Positions 16,085 through 23,998 of a stretch of 64,000 bases of DNA are shown piece after piece. Under the pieces are notes generated by a model. The model had not been told where the DNA came from and made no database searches. It saw only the letters and a program-made list of their open reading frames with translations. The first letter of the stretch is position 1; every line of letters begins with the position of its first letter. Source of the stretch: Burkholderiaceae bacterium (GTDB taxonomy: Bacteria > Pseudomonadota > Gammaproteobacteria > Burkholderiales > Burkholderiaceae_C); assembly GCA_024235915.1 (NCBI GenBank), contig JACKLO010000008.1, positions 372,001-436,000 of the forward strand, read 5' to 3'. The translations under genes were made by a program, and so were the position numbers.

Positions 16085-16974
16085 GCCACCACGACGACGC
16101 GCCCCGCAGCCACTGCGCCAACTGCGGTGCCGCACTGGCCGTCGACCCGCACCCACGCTACTGCCCGCTGTGCGGGCAGGAAACACGGCTGCACCCACCC
16201 AGCTTCGGCGAGTTCCTGCACGAGTTCATTGGCCACTACGTTGCGCTGGAAGGTGCGCTGTGGCGCACGCTGGGCCTGCTGCTGTTCCGGCCCGGCCGGC
16301 TGACGCTGGCCTACCTCGCCGGCCAGCGCCGCCGCTACGTGCTGCCCTTGCGCGTGTACCTGTCCGCCAGCTTCCTGTTCTTTCTGGTCGCACGCTTCCT
16401 GGCTGGTGGTCCGGACCCTGGCCAAGCGCTGCAAATCGACCGGCCGACCGCAGCCGCCGCAGCGGCGCAGGTGCGCGGCGGGTATCCCAGCGATGTCGAA
16501 ACCTGGCTGAATCGATGCACGAAGCCGGCTGCCTGCGGCTGGCTGGAAACCCGCGCAGCACGCGCGATGCGGCGCATGTCCACCGCCGAGGGCACGCAGG
16601 CGGTCACCGGCCGCATGGCCAGCGCCATGCCCTACGCGGTGTTCCTGATGGTGCCGGTGTTCGCCGGCCTGCTGCAGTTCGCGTGGCGGCGCAGCGGGCT
16701 CAGCTATGGGGCGCACTTCGTGCTGGCGCTGCACCTGCACGCCTTCGCCTTTCTGGTGCTGCTGGCCGCGGACGTGCTGCCAGCCGCTGTCGATGGCCTG
16801 GCCGCGCTGCTCATCGCCGCCCACGCCGTGCTGGCCGCGCGGCGGGTCTACGGCGTCGGCTGGCCGGGCACGGTGGCACGGTCGCTGGCCGTCGGCCTTG
16901 TGTATGGTCTGCTGCTGGTGCTGGGCACGGTCGCCCTGCTGACCCTCAGCATCTTTGCCGCCGCTGGAGCCTGA
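16081..16974 (+). CDS. DUF3667-like membrane protein with N-terminal zinc ribbon
   Basis: The function is unknown. The 297-residue protein starts with a CxxC...CxxC zinc ribbon (HCANCGAAL, then RYCPLCGQET), then a soluble helix and ~4-5 membrane segments: ~100-115 (VYLSASFLFFLVARFLAG), ~185-200, ~215-240 (LALHLHAFAFLVLLAADVL), ~243-258 and ~272-294. The ribbon plus HEF...GHY...LEGALWRTL...PGRL pattern matches the DUF3667 / YckC-like membrane family. It is coupled by ATGA overlap to the PAS-LuxR gene and is 4 bases ahead of the GST gene. Confidence 0.7.
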   Translation: MSHHDDAPRSHCANCGAALAVDPHPRYCPLCGQETRLHPPSFGEFLHEFIGHYVALEGALWRTLGLLLFRPGRLTLAYLAGQRRRYVLPLRVYLSASFLFFLVARFLAGGPDPGQALQIDRPTAAAAAAQVRGGYPSDVETWLNRCTKPAACGWLETRAARAMRRMSTAEGTQAVTGRMASAMPYAVFLMVPVFAGLLQFAWRRSGLSYGAHFVLALHLHAFAFLVLLAADVLPAAVDGLAALLIAAHAVLAARRVYGVGWPGTVARSLAVGLVYGLLLVLGTVALLTLSIFAAAGA

Positions 16975-16978
16975 ACCC

Positions 16979-17650
16979 ATGATCACCGTCCACCACCTCG
17001 AACACTCCCGGTCGCAGCGCGTGCTGTGGTTGCTGGAGGAACTGGGCCTGCCCTACGAGGTCAAGCGCTACGCGCGTGACCGCAAGACCATGCTCGCGCC
17101 GCCGGAACTGGCGGCGGTGCATCCACTGGGCAAGTCGCCGGTGATCACCGACGGGGACGTGGTGGTGGCCGAGTCCGGTGCCATCGTCGAATACCTCGTC
17201 GACACACACGGCGGCGGTCGGCTGAAGCCCGCCGCCGGCACGCCAGCGCACCGGCAGTACATCTATTGGCTGCACTTTGCCGAAGGCACGGCGATGCCGC
17301 CGCTGCTGATGAAGCTGGTGTTCGACAAGGTGCGCAGCGCCAAAATGCCGTTCTTCGCCAAACCCATCGCGCGGGGCATCGCCGACCAGGTGGAGAAGTC
17401 CTTCATCCGGCCCAACCTCGCGCGCCAGTTCGCCTTCATGGAGGCGGAACTCGCGAACCGTGACTGGTTCGCCGGCAGCGACTTCAGCGCCGCAGACGTG
17501 CAGATGAGCTTCCCGCTGGAAGCAGCCAGTGCCCGCGGCGGCCTCGGCCAGGCCTTTCCACGGCTGACCGCCTGGCTGTCACGCATCCACGCGCGGCCGG
17601 CCTACCAGCGCGCACTGGAGCGCGGCGGCCCGTACAAGATCCTGGACTGA
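16979..17650 (+). CDS. Glutathione S-transferase family protein
   Basis: The 223-residue protein has an N-terminal thioredoxin-like domain (residues 1-80) with HSRSQRVLWLLEELG, in which Ser/Arg occupy the glutathione-activating site. LGKSPVITDGDVVVAESGAIVEYLV is the classic cis-Pro and ES motif. The alpha-helical C-terminal domain contains FSAADVQMSFPLE (N-capping box). The class is bacterial beta/theta-like; the substrate is unknown. The start is the ATG at 16979, close after the membrane-protein gene. Confidence 0.9.
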   Translation: MITVHHLEHSRSQRVLWLLEELGLPYEVKRYARDRKTMLAPPELAAVHPLGKSPVITDGDVVVAESGAIVEYLVDTHGGGRLKPAAGTPAHRQYIYWLHFAEGTAMPPLLMKLVFDKVRSAKMPFFAKPIARGIADQVEKSFIRPNLARQFAFMEAELANRDWFAGSDFSAADVQMSFPLEAASARGGLGQAFPRLTAWLSRIHARPAYQRALERGGPYKILD

Positions 17651-17678
17651 TCCGGGACGCTGAACGGCGCCTGCCGCG

Positions 17679-18098
17679 TCAACTGACCAGCGTGCGCAGC
17701 CAGTCGGGCATGGGCGCCGACTTCTGGGCCGCAAAGTCGGTCCACACGGTCGTCGCGCCGCCTTCGGCGTCGATGCGGCCCGGGCAGTCGGTGCGCTCCA
17801 TCGTGATGAAGGTGTCGAAGCTGCTGCGGCCCGGGTTGGCCACATAGTGCTTGGCCAGGATCTCGCCCGGGAACTCGAACTGGCGGATGAAGCTGCAGAA
17901 GGCGTTGACGATCACCGGGCCGCAGCCTTTGGGGTCCGGCGGGCCGCCCACTCGGTACAGCCACTCCAGGCGCACGATCTCCATGTAGCGGAAATAGATC
18001 GTGTTGTTGACATGGCCCATCGCGTCCATGTCGCCCCAACGGATGGGGATCACGGTCTCGTGGACCAGCTTCTTGTCGTCGGGGATGACGAATCGCAT
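17679..18098 (-). CDS. Hotdog-fold acyl-CoA thioesterase (YbgC / 4HBT type)
   Basis: The 139-residue protein contains the family signature IRWGDMDAMGHVNNTIYFRYME (residues ~20-41), whose Asp is the catalytic residue of 4-hydroxybenzoyl-CoA thioesterase-like enzymes. A second strand set (FPGEILAKHYVANPGRSSFDTFITME) completes the hotdog. The start at 18098 removes a non-homologous upstream extension in the same frame that would overlap the GNAT gene. It converges with the GST gene, 28 bases between stops. The substrate is not known. Confidence 0.85.
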   Translation of the reverse strand: MRFVIPDDKKLVHETVIPIRWGDMDAMGHVNNTIYFRYMEIVRLEWLYRVGGPPDPKGCGPVIVNAFCSFIRQFEFPGEILAKHYVANPGRSSFDTFITMERTDCPGRIDAEGGATTVWTDFAAQKSAPMPDWLRTLVS

Positions 18099-18114
18099 CG
18101 GCAGGTTCCCGGGT

Positions 18115-18663
18115 TCAGGCGGTCGACAGGTCGATGCGACAGCAGTGCTCGCGCACCGGCGTGCCATGGGCTTCGAAGACGTTGTGGCCTACGGGCGTGG
18201 CGCCCATGGCCGCATAGAAGCGTTCGGCCGGGTTGCCGGCGATGACCCACAGCCGCAGTGCCGGGTAGCCGAAGCGACGCGCAGCGTCCAGCACCGCCTG
18301 CCACAGGCCACGGCCGATGCCGCGCCGGAACTGGCCCGGGCGCAGGTACAGCGCCATCAGTTCACCTTCCCCGGCCCCCTGGTCCGCCGGTTCATGGGCC
18401 TGCGTGCGGTAGGGGCCCAGACAGGCGAAACCCAGCACCGGGACGTCGTCCACCGGCAGATCGGCCACCGCGACCATCAGGCAACGTCCTGGCGCGCTGT
18501 TCGACGCCTCGCGATGCCAGAGCTCACGCCGCGCCGCGAGCGGGAAGCCATCGAAGCTGGCGGGCGGGAACACGCCGGTGTAGGTCGCCACCCAGCTGTC
18601 CCAGTGCACCTGCGCGATGGCCTCGGCATCGGCCGGCACTGCGGCGCGCACGCGCCAGGTCAC
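18115..18663 (-). CDS. GNAT family N-acetyltransferase
   Basis: Acetyl-CoA-dependent acetyltransferase, 182 residues, starting TWRVRAAVPADAEAIAQVHWDSW, the usual GNAT first strand and helix. The acetyl-CoA loop is at LYLRPGQFRRGIGRGLWQAVL (~102-122), followed by LRLWVIAGNPAERFYAAMG. The start is GTG at 18663 inside the stop of yceH (GTGA overlap), so the two are coupled. The acceptor is unknown. Confidence 0.85.
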   Translation of the reverse strand: MTWRVRAAVPADAEAIAQVHWDSWVATYTGVFPPASFDGFPLAARRELWHREASNSAPGRCLMVAVADLPVDDVPVLGFACLGPYRTQAHEPADQGAGEGELMALYLRPGQFRRGIGRGLWQAVLDAARRFGYPALRLWVIAGNPAERFYAAMGATPVGHNVFEAHGTPVREHCCRIDLSTA

Positions 18664-19316
18664 TGCAGGCCCAGCTCAGTGGCCATGCGCTGCACCAGCG
18701 CGCGCAGCGCCGCCAGGTCTTCGGCCTGGCGCGCCAGTTCGGCCTTCAGCGCCGCCAGTTCGCCGGCGGCCACGCTGACACCCGAGGCGTCGGCGGCGGC
18801 CGATGCCGCGGCCACCGCCGGCATCGCCACCTCGCCACACAGCAGGTGCGCCCAGCGCGCCTCGCGTTCGCCGGGGCCACGCGGCAGCTTCACGGCCCGC
18901 GGTGGTTCCTTGGCCGCCAGTTCCTCCAGGAAACCTTCGACGGACGAGATGTCCGCAAACCGGTGCAGCCGCTCGCAGTTCAGCCGCAGCTCGGCCGCCG
19001 TCTGAGGGCCACGCAGCATCAGCACCGCCAGGATGGCCACGGCCGCGCCCGGCACCCCCAGCACGCGTGCCGCGTTGTGCTCGAACTTCACCACCCGGCT
19101 GCCGCTGCCCTCGAAGACCAGGCTCAGCGCCTTCAGGCCGTCCACGGCCGTCAACACCTCGGCGTCGGTGGCCTCGATCACGGGCTGGCGCGCCGTCTTC
19201 TGGTTGCAGCCCGCCACCAGCGCGTTCAGGCTCAGCGGGTAGGTGTCGGGCACGGTAGCCTGCTTTTCCACCAGCACGCCCAGCACGCGGGCTTCCAGCG
19301 GCGTCAGTGCCCTCAT
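18660..19316 (-). CDS. yceH: YceH family (DUF480) winged-helix protein
   Basis: The 218-residue protein matches the YceH/DUF480 family: LTPLEARVLGVLVEKQATVPDTYPLSLNALVAGCNQKTAR at the start, then a second winged helix from AVLMLRGPQTAAELRL. It ends with a ~35-residue coiled coil (AAGELAALKAELARQAEDLAALRALVQ). The tandem winged helices suggest nucleic-acid or protein binding, but no biochemical function is established for the family as far as I know. It is the first gene of a pair with the GNAT enzyme. Confidence 0.9.
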   Translation of the reverse strand: MRALTPLEARVLGVLVEKQATVPDTYPLSLNALVAGCNQKTARQPVIEATDAEVLTAVDGLKALSLVFEGSGSRVVKFEHNAARVLGVPGAAVAILAVLMLRGPQTAAELRLNCERLHRFADISSVEGFLEELAAKEPPRAVKLPRGPGEREARWAHLLCGEVAMPAVAAASAAADASGVSVAAGELAALKAELARQAEDLAALRALVQRMATELGLQ

Positions 19317-19332
19317 GCGGCCGCGCTCCCGC

Positions 19333-20115
19333 TCAGACCCCGAAGCCGTCGTCGGCGGAGATCACGGCGCCGTTGACGAAGTGGCTCTCGTTGGCACACA
19401 GCATCATCAGCACCGCGTCCAGGTCCTTGGGTTGCCCCACGCGCTTGCGCGGCAGCATGTTCACCAGTTTCTGGCCGGCCTCGGTCTGCCAGTGGTGGTG
19501 GTTGATCTCGGTGTCGATGTAGCCGGGGCAGATGGCGTTGACGTTGATGCCGTAGCGGCCCCATTCCAGCGCCATCGCGCGGGTCATGTGGATCACCGCG
19601 GCCTTGCTCATGCAGTAGACGCCGATCTGGCCCAGCACCCGCAGCCCGGCCATGGACGCGATGTTGACGATGCGCCCGCCGGTGAAGGTGCCGGGTGCGG
19701 CGCCGCGGCTGCGGGCGATCATGCGCTTGCCGACCTCCTGCGCGACGAAGAACGCGCCGCGGGCGTTGGTGTTCATCACGTAGTCGAAGTCTTCCGGCTC
19801 CACGTCCACCAGCTTCTGCGTGGTGCTGACGCCGGAGTTGTTGACCAGGATGTCGATCGTGCCCATCTCGGTCTCGGCGTGCGCCACCGCGGCCTTGATG
19901 CTGTCGTGGTCGGTGACGTCCAGCGTGACCACATGCGCGTCACCGCCGGCCGCCTCGATTTCCGCGCGCAGCGTCTTCAGGCGCTCCACCCGGCGCGCCG
20001 CCAGCACCACGCCGGCACCGGCCGCTGCCAGCGTGCGCGCGAACTGCGCGCCCAGCCCCCCCGAGGCGCCTGTCACCAGCGCGACACGGCCGGAAAGATC
20101 GATGTCGTAACCCAT
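19333..20115 (-). CDS. SDR family NAD(P)-dependent oxidoreductase
   Basis: Classical short-chain dehydrogenase of 260 residues. The cofactor loop TGASGGLGAQFA (~15-26), NNSG (~92-95), catalytic Ser in NIASMAG and Y-x3-K in VYCMSKAA (~167-172) are all present, then ICPGYIDTEI. The sequence RR at the end of strand 2 (AARRVERL) suggests NADP(H). The close resemblance to FabG-like and 3-hydroxyacyl dehydrogenases would fit acyl or polyhydroxyalkanoate metabolism, but the substrate cannot be told. Confidence 0.88.
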   Translation of the reverse strand: MGYDIDLSGRVALVTGASGGLGAQFARTLAAAGAGVVLAARRVERLKTLRAEIEAAGGDAHVVTLDVTDHDSIKAAVAHAETEMGTIDILVNNSGVSTTQKLVDVEPEDFDYVMNTNARGAFFVAQEVGKRMIARSRGAAPGTFTGGRIVNIASMAGLRVLGQIGVYCMSKAAVIHMTRAMALEWGRYGINVNAICPGYIDTEINHHHWQTEAGQKLVNMLPRKRVGQPKDLDAVLMMLCANESHFVNGAVISADDGFGV

Positions 20116-20171
20116 GCTCGCTCCCGAGAACTGCCTCTAACCCATGCGGGAAACGATAGCACGCGCACTTC

Positions 20172-20177
20172 TAGAAT
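20172..20177 (+). promoter_or_regulatory. Candidate -10 box (TAGAAT) for the ETF-QO gene
   Basis: TAGAAT lies 8 bases ahead of the ATG used for ETF-QO, in the 70-base gap to the divergent SDR gene. If it is used, the 5' leader would be only a few bases. No clear -35 element is present at 17 bases. Confidence 0.3.
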
Positions 20178-20185
20178 CGCCGCCC

Positions 20186-21856
20186 ATGACCTCCGCAGAA
20201 CTGCTCGCGCAACACGGCCCTCGCGAAGCCATGGAATACGACGTCGTGGTCGTCGGTGCCGGCCCGGCCGGCCTGTCCACGGCGATCCGGCTCAAGCAGT
20301 TGAACGCCGACCTGTCGGTGGTCGTGCTGGAAAAGGGCTCCGAGCCGGGTGCGCACATCCTCTCGGGCGCCGTGATGGACCCGCGGGCCATCACCGAGCT
20401 GTTCCCCGACTGGAAGGAACGCGGCGCGCCGCTGACCCAGCCGGTGACCGAAGACGAGGTGCTGTTCCTCGACGCCGGCGGCGCCAAGCGCACGCCGCAG
20501 TGGCTGATCCCGGGCGTGCTGCACAACGCCGGCAACTACGTCATCAGCCTGGGTGCGCTGACCAAATGGCTGGGCGAGCAGGCCGAGGCCCTGGGCGTCG
20601 AGATCTTCCCCGGTTTCGCGGCGGCCGAGGTGCTGTACGGCGACGACGGCGCCGTGCGCGGTGTGGCCACCGGCAACATGGGCGTTGGCAAGGATGGCGA
20701 GCCGCACGGCGGCTTCCAGCTGGGCATGGAACTGGTGGGCAAGTACACCGTGTTCGCCGAAGGCGCGCGCGGCCACCTGGGCAAGCAGCTGATCGCCCAC
20801 TTCAAGCTCGACGAGGGCCGTGACCCGCAGAGCTACGCGCTGGGCATCAAGGAACTGTGGGAGATCGACCCGGCTAAGGCCCAGCCCGGCCTGGTGGTGC
20901 ACACCGCCGGCTGGCCGATGGACGGCCAGACCTACGGCGGCGGCTTCCTCTACCACCTCGAGGGCAACAAGGTCACGCTGGGCTTCGTCACCGGCCTGGA
21001 CTACCAGAACCCCTGGCTCAGCCCCTTCGAGGAGATGCAGCGCTGGAAGACGCACCCGTCCATCCGCGCGCACCTCGAAGGTGGCAAGCGCATCGGCTAC
21101 GGCGCGCGCGCCATCACCGCCGGTGGCCTGCTGAGCCTGCCCAAGCTGGTGTTCCCGGGCGGCGCGCTGGTGGGCTGCGACGCCGGCACGCTCAACGCCG
21201 CGCGCATCAAGGGCAGCCATGCGGCCATCAAGACCGGCATGCTGGCGGCCGAGGCCATCGCCCCGGCGCTGGCCGCCGGCCGCAGCGGCGACGAACTCTC
21301 GGCCTACCCCGAGGCCTTCGAGAAGAGCTGGCTGCACGAGGAACTGCACGCCAGCCGCAACTTCAAGCAATGGTTCAAGAAGGGCAACCTTGTCGGCACC
21401 GCGATGACCGGCATCGAGCAGTGGCTGCTGCCCAAGCTCGGCATCAAGAGCCCGCCGTGGACGATCCACCGCCATGGCCCCGACCATGCCCGCCTCAGCG
21501 GCGCCGCCGCCTGTGAACCCATCCGCTACCCCAAGCCCGACGGCAAGCTCACCTTCGACCGCCTGAGTTCGGTGTTCATCAGCAACACCAACCACGAGGA
21601 GAACCAGCCGGCGCACCTGACGCTGAAGGACGCGGCGGTGCCGGTGGCGGTGAACCTGTCGACCTTCGCCGGCCCGGAAAGCCGCTACTGCCCGGCCGGT
21701 GTCTACGAGTTCGTGAACACCGATGGCGAGGACAAGCTGGTGATCAACGCGCAGAACTGCGTGCACTGCAAGACATGCGACATCAAGGACCCGACGCAGA
21801 ACATCGTCTGGGTCACGCCCGAGGGCGGCGGCGGGCCGAACTACGCCGGCATGTGA
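20186..21856 (+). CDS. Electron transfer flavoprotein-ubiquinone oxidoreductase
   Basis: Inner-membrane-associated iron-sulphur flavoprotein that passes electrons from ETF (acyl-CoA and amino-acid dehydrogenases) to ubiquinone. The 556-residue protein has an N-terminal FAD Rossmann motif (VVVVGAGPAGLSTAIRLKQL, ~18-37) and the GAHILSGAVMDP motif. The [4Fe-4S] domain lies near the C terminus, with one Cys in RYCPAGVYEF and three in NCVHCKTCDIKDP, and ends in GGGGPNYAGM. The length fits the family (about 550-560). It is monocistronic here; ETF itself is not in the window. Confidence 0.95.
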   Translation: MTSAELLAQHGPREAMEYDVVVVGAGPAGLSTAIRLKQLNADLSVVVLEKGSEPGAHILSGAVMDPRAITELFPDWKERGAPLTQPVTEDEVLFLDAGGAKRTPQWLIPGVLHNAGNYVISLGALTKWLGEQAEALGVEIFPGFAAAEVLYGDDGAVRGVATGNMGVGKDGEPHGGFQLGMELVGKYTVFAEGARGHLGKQLIAHFKLDEGRDPQSYALGIKELWEIDPAKAQPGLVVHTAGWPMDGQTYGGGFLYHLEGNKVTLGFVTGLDYQNPWLSPFEEMQRWKTHPSIRAHLEGGKRIGYGARAITAGGLLSLPKLVFPGGALVGCDAGTLNAARIKGSHAAIKTGMLAAEAIAPALAAGRSGDELSAYPEAFEKSWLHEELHASRNFKQWFKKGNLVGTAMTGIEQWLLPKLGIKSPPWTIHRHGPDHARLSGAAACEPIRYPKPDGKLTFDRLSSVFISNTNHEENQPAHLTLKDAAVPVAVNLSTFAGPESRYCPAGVYEFVNTDGEDKLVINAQNCVHCKTCDIKDPTQNIVWVTPEGGGGPNYAGM

Positions 21857-21887
21857 TGCACCGGTGATGTACCGGTGAAGCACCGAT
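21855..21887 (+). repeat. Three 11-base tandem repeats before glrK
   Basis: Units GATGCACCGGT, GATGTACCGGT and GAAGCACCGAT stand head to tail, starting in the ETF-QO stop codon and ending 15 bases ahead of the glrK start. The period equals about one helical turn. It may be a slipped duplication or a regulatory array. Confidence 0.6.
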
Positions 21888-21902
21888 CAGCACCCACCTG
21901 AT

Positions 21903-23333
21903 GTGACCCTGCCGCGGCCGTCGTACCGCCAGTGGCTGGTGCTGGCCTTCGTCGGCGTGGCCGCGCTGCTGGCGGCGGCCACGCTGCGCGGACTCAGCAC
22001 GCTGGAGCAACTGCTGGCGCAGAGCCGCAGCGGCGCGGCCAGCGCGTTGCAGTGGTCCACCGCGGCCGAGCGGCTGGGCGAGCAGGTGACGGCGATGGAA
22101 CGCGCTGCACGCCAGTACGCCGTCCTGGCCGATCCGGCATTGCGTCGCAACTTCGAGGCCCACGCGGCAGAGGCGCAGCGCGAGGTCGGCCGCCTGGCCC
22201 CCGTGCTGCCCGCGGCCTTGAAGGCCGACTGGGAGGGCCGGCTGGCCCTTGTGCGCAGCGGCGTGCAGGAGGGCAGCGACGACGCCACCCTGGTGGACGG
22301 CTTCCGTGCGCTCGCGGTGCAGCAGCAGCGCATGGCGGAGCTGGCGCGGCGCCACACCGAGGCGCGCAGCGCCGCCCTGCAGCAGGAACTCGATGCCGGC
22401 CGCCTGGCCCTGGGGCAGCAGGTGCTGGCCGCGGTGGTGCTGTCCCTGGCCCTGGCACTGGGCTTTGCCTGGTGGCTGGCGCGGCCGCTTCAGCGTGTGG
22501 AACAGGCCATCCGCAGCCTGGGCGAGGACGGCCTGGACGCGCCGGTGCACATCCGCGGGCCCGCCGACGTGCAGCGCATCGCGCGCCGGCTGGACTGGCT
22601 GCGCCAGCGCCTGGCCGAGACCGAGGCCGACAAGGCGCGCTTCCTGCGCCATGTCTCGCACGACCTGAAGACGCCGCTGGCGGCGCTGAAGGAAGGCGTG
22701 TCGCTGCTCGAGGACGGCACCGCCGGCCCGCTAACCGACAACCAGCGCGAGATCGTGCGCATCCTGCACGACCATGGCGGGCTGCTGCAGCAGCGCATCG
22801 AGGACCTGCTGCGCTGGAACGCCAGCGCCTTTGCCGCCCAGCGTGTGGTGCGCAAGCCGGTGGAACTGGGTGCGCTGATCCAGGGCCTGGTGAATGCGCA
22901 GCAGCTGGTCTGGCGCGCCAAGTCGCTGCGCATCGTCGTGCAGGGCGTGCCGCTGACCGCCGAGGTCGACGGGGATCTGCTGGGCAGTGCCATCACAAAC
23001 CTGCTCTCCAACGCCATCCGGTTCAGCCCGCCCGGCGAACGGGTCCTGATCACCGTCAGTGGCGCCGGGCCCACGCTGCAGATCGACGTGATCGATGCCG
23101 GCCCCGGCGTGGCCGCCGACGATCGTGCGCGCATCTTCGAACCCTTCTTCCGCGGCCGCGTCCAGCCCGATCAAGGCCTGCCGGGCACCGGCATCGGCCT
23201 GTCCATCGTGGCCGAGACCGTGCGCGCGCACGGCGGCACGGTGGCGCTGGTCCCGCCAGAATCAGCGGGCGCCGAGTTACCCGGTGCCCACTTCCGCATC
23301 ACCCTGCCGCATGCCCTGCCCCTGCCCGCCTGA
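21903..23333 (+). CDS. glrK: Sensor histidine kinase of the GlrK/QseE type
   Basis: Membrane sensor kinase, 476 residues, starting with GTG. One membrane helix is at ~12-28 and another at ~175-195, enclosing a ~145-residue helical periplasmic sensor; a HAMP linker follows. The phospho-acceptor is H253 in RHVSHDLKTPL. The ATP domain has N box NLLSNAIRFSPPG, G1 DAGPGVAADD, F box FEPFFRG and G2 GTGIGLSI, so the kinase is complete. The order kinase, lipoprotein, sigma-54 response regulator copies the glrK-qseG-glrR operon of enterobacteria, where the system answers envelope stress. It is 4 bases ahead of the lipoprotein gene. Confidence 0.88.
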   Translation: MTLPRPSYRQWLVLAFVGVAALLAAATLRGLSTLEQLLAQSRSGAASALQWSTAAERLGEQVTAMERAARQYAVLADPALRRNFEAHAAEAQREVGRLAPVLPAALKADWEGRLALVRSGVQEGSDDATLVDGFRALAVQQQRMAELARRHTEARSAALQQELDAGRLALGQQVLAAVVLSLALALGFAWWLARPLQRVEQAIRSLGEDGLDAPVHIRGPADVQRIARRLDWLRQRLAETEADKARFLRHVSHDLKTPLAALKEGVSLLEDGTAGPLTDNQREIVRILHDHGGLLQQRIEDLLRWNASAFAAQRVVRKPVELGALIQGLVNAQQLVWRAKSLRIVVQGVPLTAEVDGDLLGSAITNLLSNAIRFSPPGERVLITVSGAGPTLQIDVIDAGPGVAADDRARIFEPFFRGRVQPDQGLPGTGIGLSIVAETVRAHGGTVALVPPESAGAELPGAHFRITLPHALPLPA

Positions 23334-23337
23334 CCGG

Positions 23338-23991
23338 ATGAAACGCGCTCCCGGCCCGCCCCTGCGTGGCGTCCCGGCCGGCCGCAGTGTCACCACCACG
23401 GTGGTGGCCGCTGCCGCATCGGCACTGCTGGCGGCCTGCGCCGGCGTCACGGCGCCGCCGGTGGCCACAGCGCCGGTGCAGGACACCGCGCCACCGGCAC
23501 CGGCACCGGCGGCCTCGACGCCGCGGCCCGCCGGGGCGGCGTCGGCGCCGGCCGCGCCGTTGCCGCCCACCGGCGACCCGCTGGCCCGCCTGCTGGCCTT
23601 CGACGCCGGCACCCGCAACCTGACCGCTGCGGAGCTCGCCCGCGAGCAGGCCCGTCTGGCCACTGAGGGCAGCGCCCAGGCCACGCTGCAACTGGCCTGG
23701 CTGCTGGCCCAAGGTCAGGCGCCGGGCAGACTGCCGGGCGACCTGGCACGCGCCCAGGCCTTGCTCGACCCCGTCGCCCGTGGCGACAGGCCCGAGGCAC
23801 CACTGGCGCGGCTGCTGCTGGTGCGCCTGGCCGAACAGCGCCGCCTGGACGAACAGCTGGAACGTCAGGCGCAGCAGCAGCGCGAGCTGCAGCGCCGCAA
23901 CGAACAGTTGCGCGAACAGCTCGAAGCCCTGCGCGCCATCGAACGCAGCCTCGGCCCGCGGCCACCCGCTTCGGCACCGCGCACGCCATGA
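23338..23991 (+). CDS. QseG-like lipoprotein
   Basis: The 217-residue predicted lipoprotein has a signal peptide with lipobox ALLAAC (Cys at 34), followed by a Pro/Ala-rich linker to ~residue 80. A helical region (~85-150) then leads into a ~45-residue Gln/Glu/Arg coiled coil (LAEQRRLDEQLERQAQQQREL...). It sits between glrK and glrR exactly where qseG lies in E. coli, and QseG is an outer-membrane lipoprotein that modulates the kinase. The sequence is low in complexity, so the assignment rests mainly on position and architecture. Confidence 0.7.
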   Translation: MKRAPGPPLRGVPAGRSVTTTVVAAAASALLAACAGVTAPPVATAPVQDTAPPAPAPAASTPRPAGAASAPAAPLPPTGDPLARLLAFDAGTRNLTAAELAREQARLATEGSAQATLQLAWLLAQGQAPGRLPGDLARAQALLDPVARGDRPEAPLARLLLVRLAEQRRLDEQLERQAQQQRELQRRNEQLREQLEALRAIERSLGPRPPASAPRTP

Positions 23992-23998
23992 GCGCCCG

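Noticed and set aside
20171..21883. 570-codon minus-strand open frame opposite the ETF-QO gene
   Set aside because: The plus strand carries FAD and 4Fe-4S motifs of ETF-QO; the minus frame has only Ala/Gly/Val/His-rich shadow sequence.
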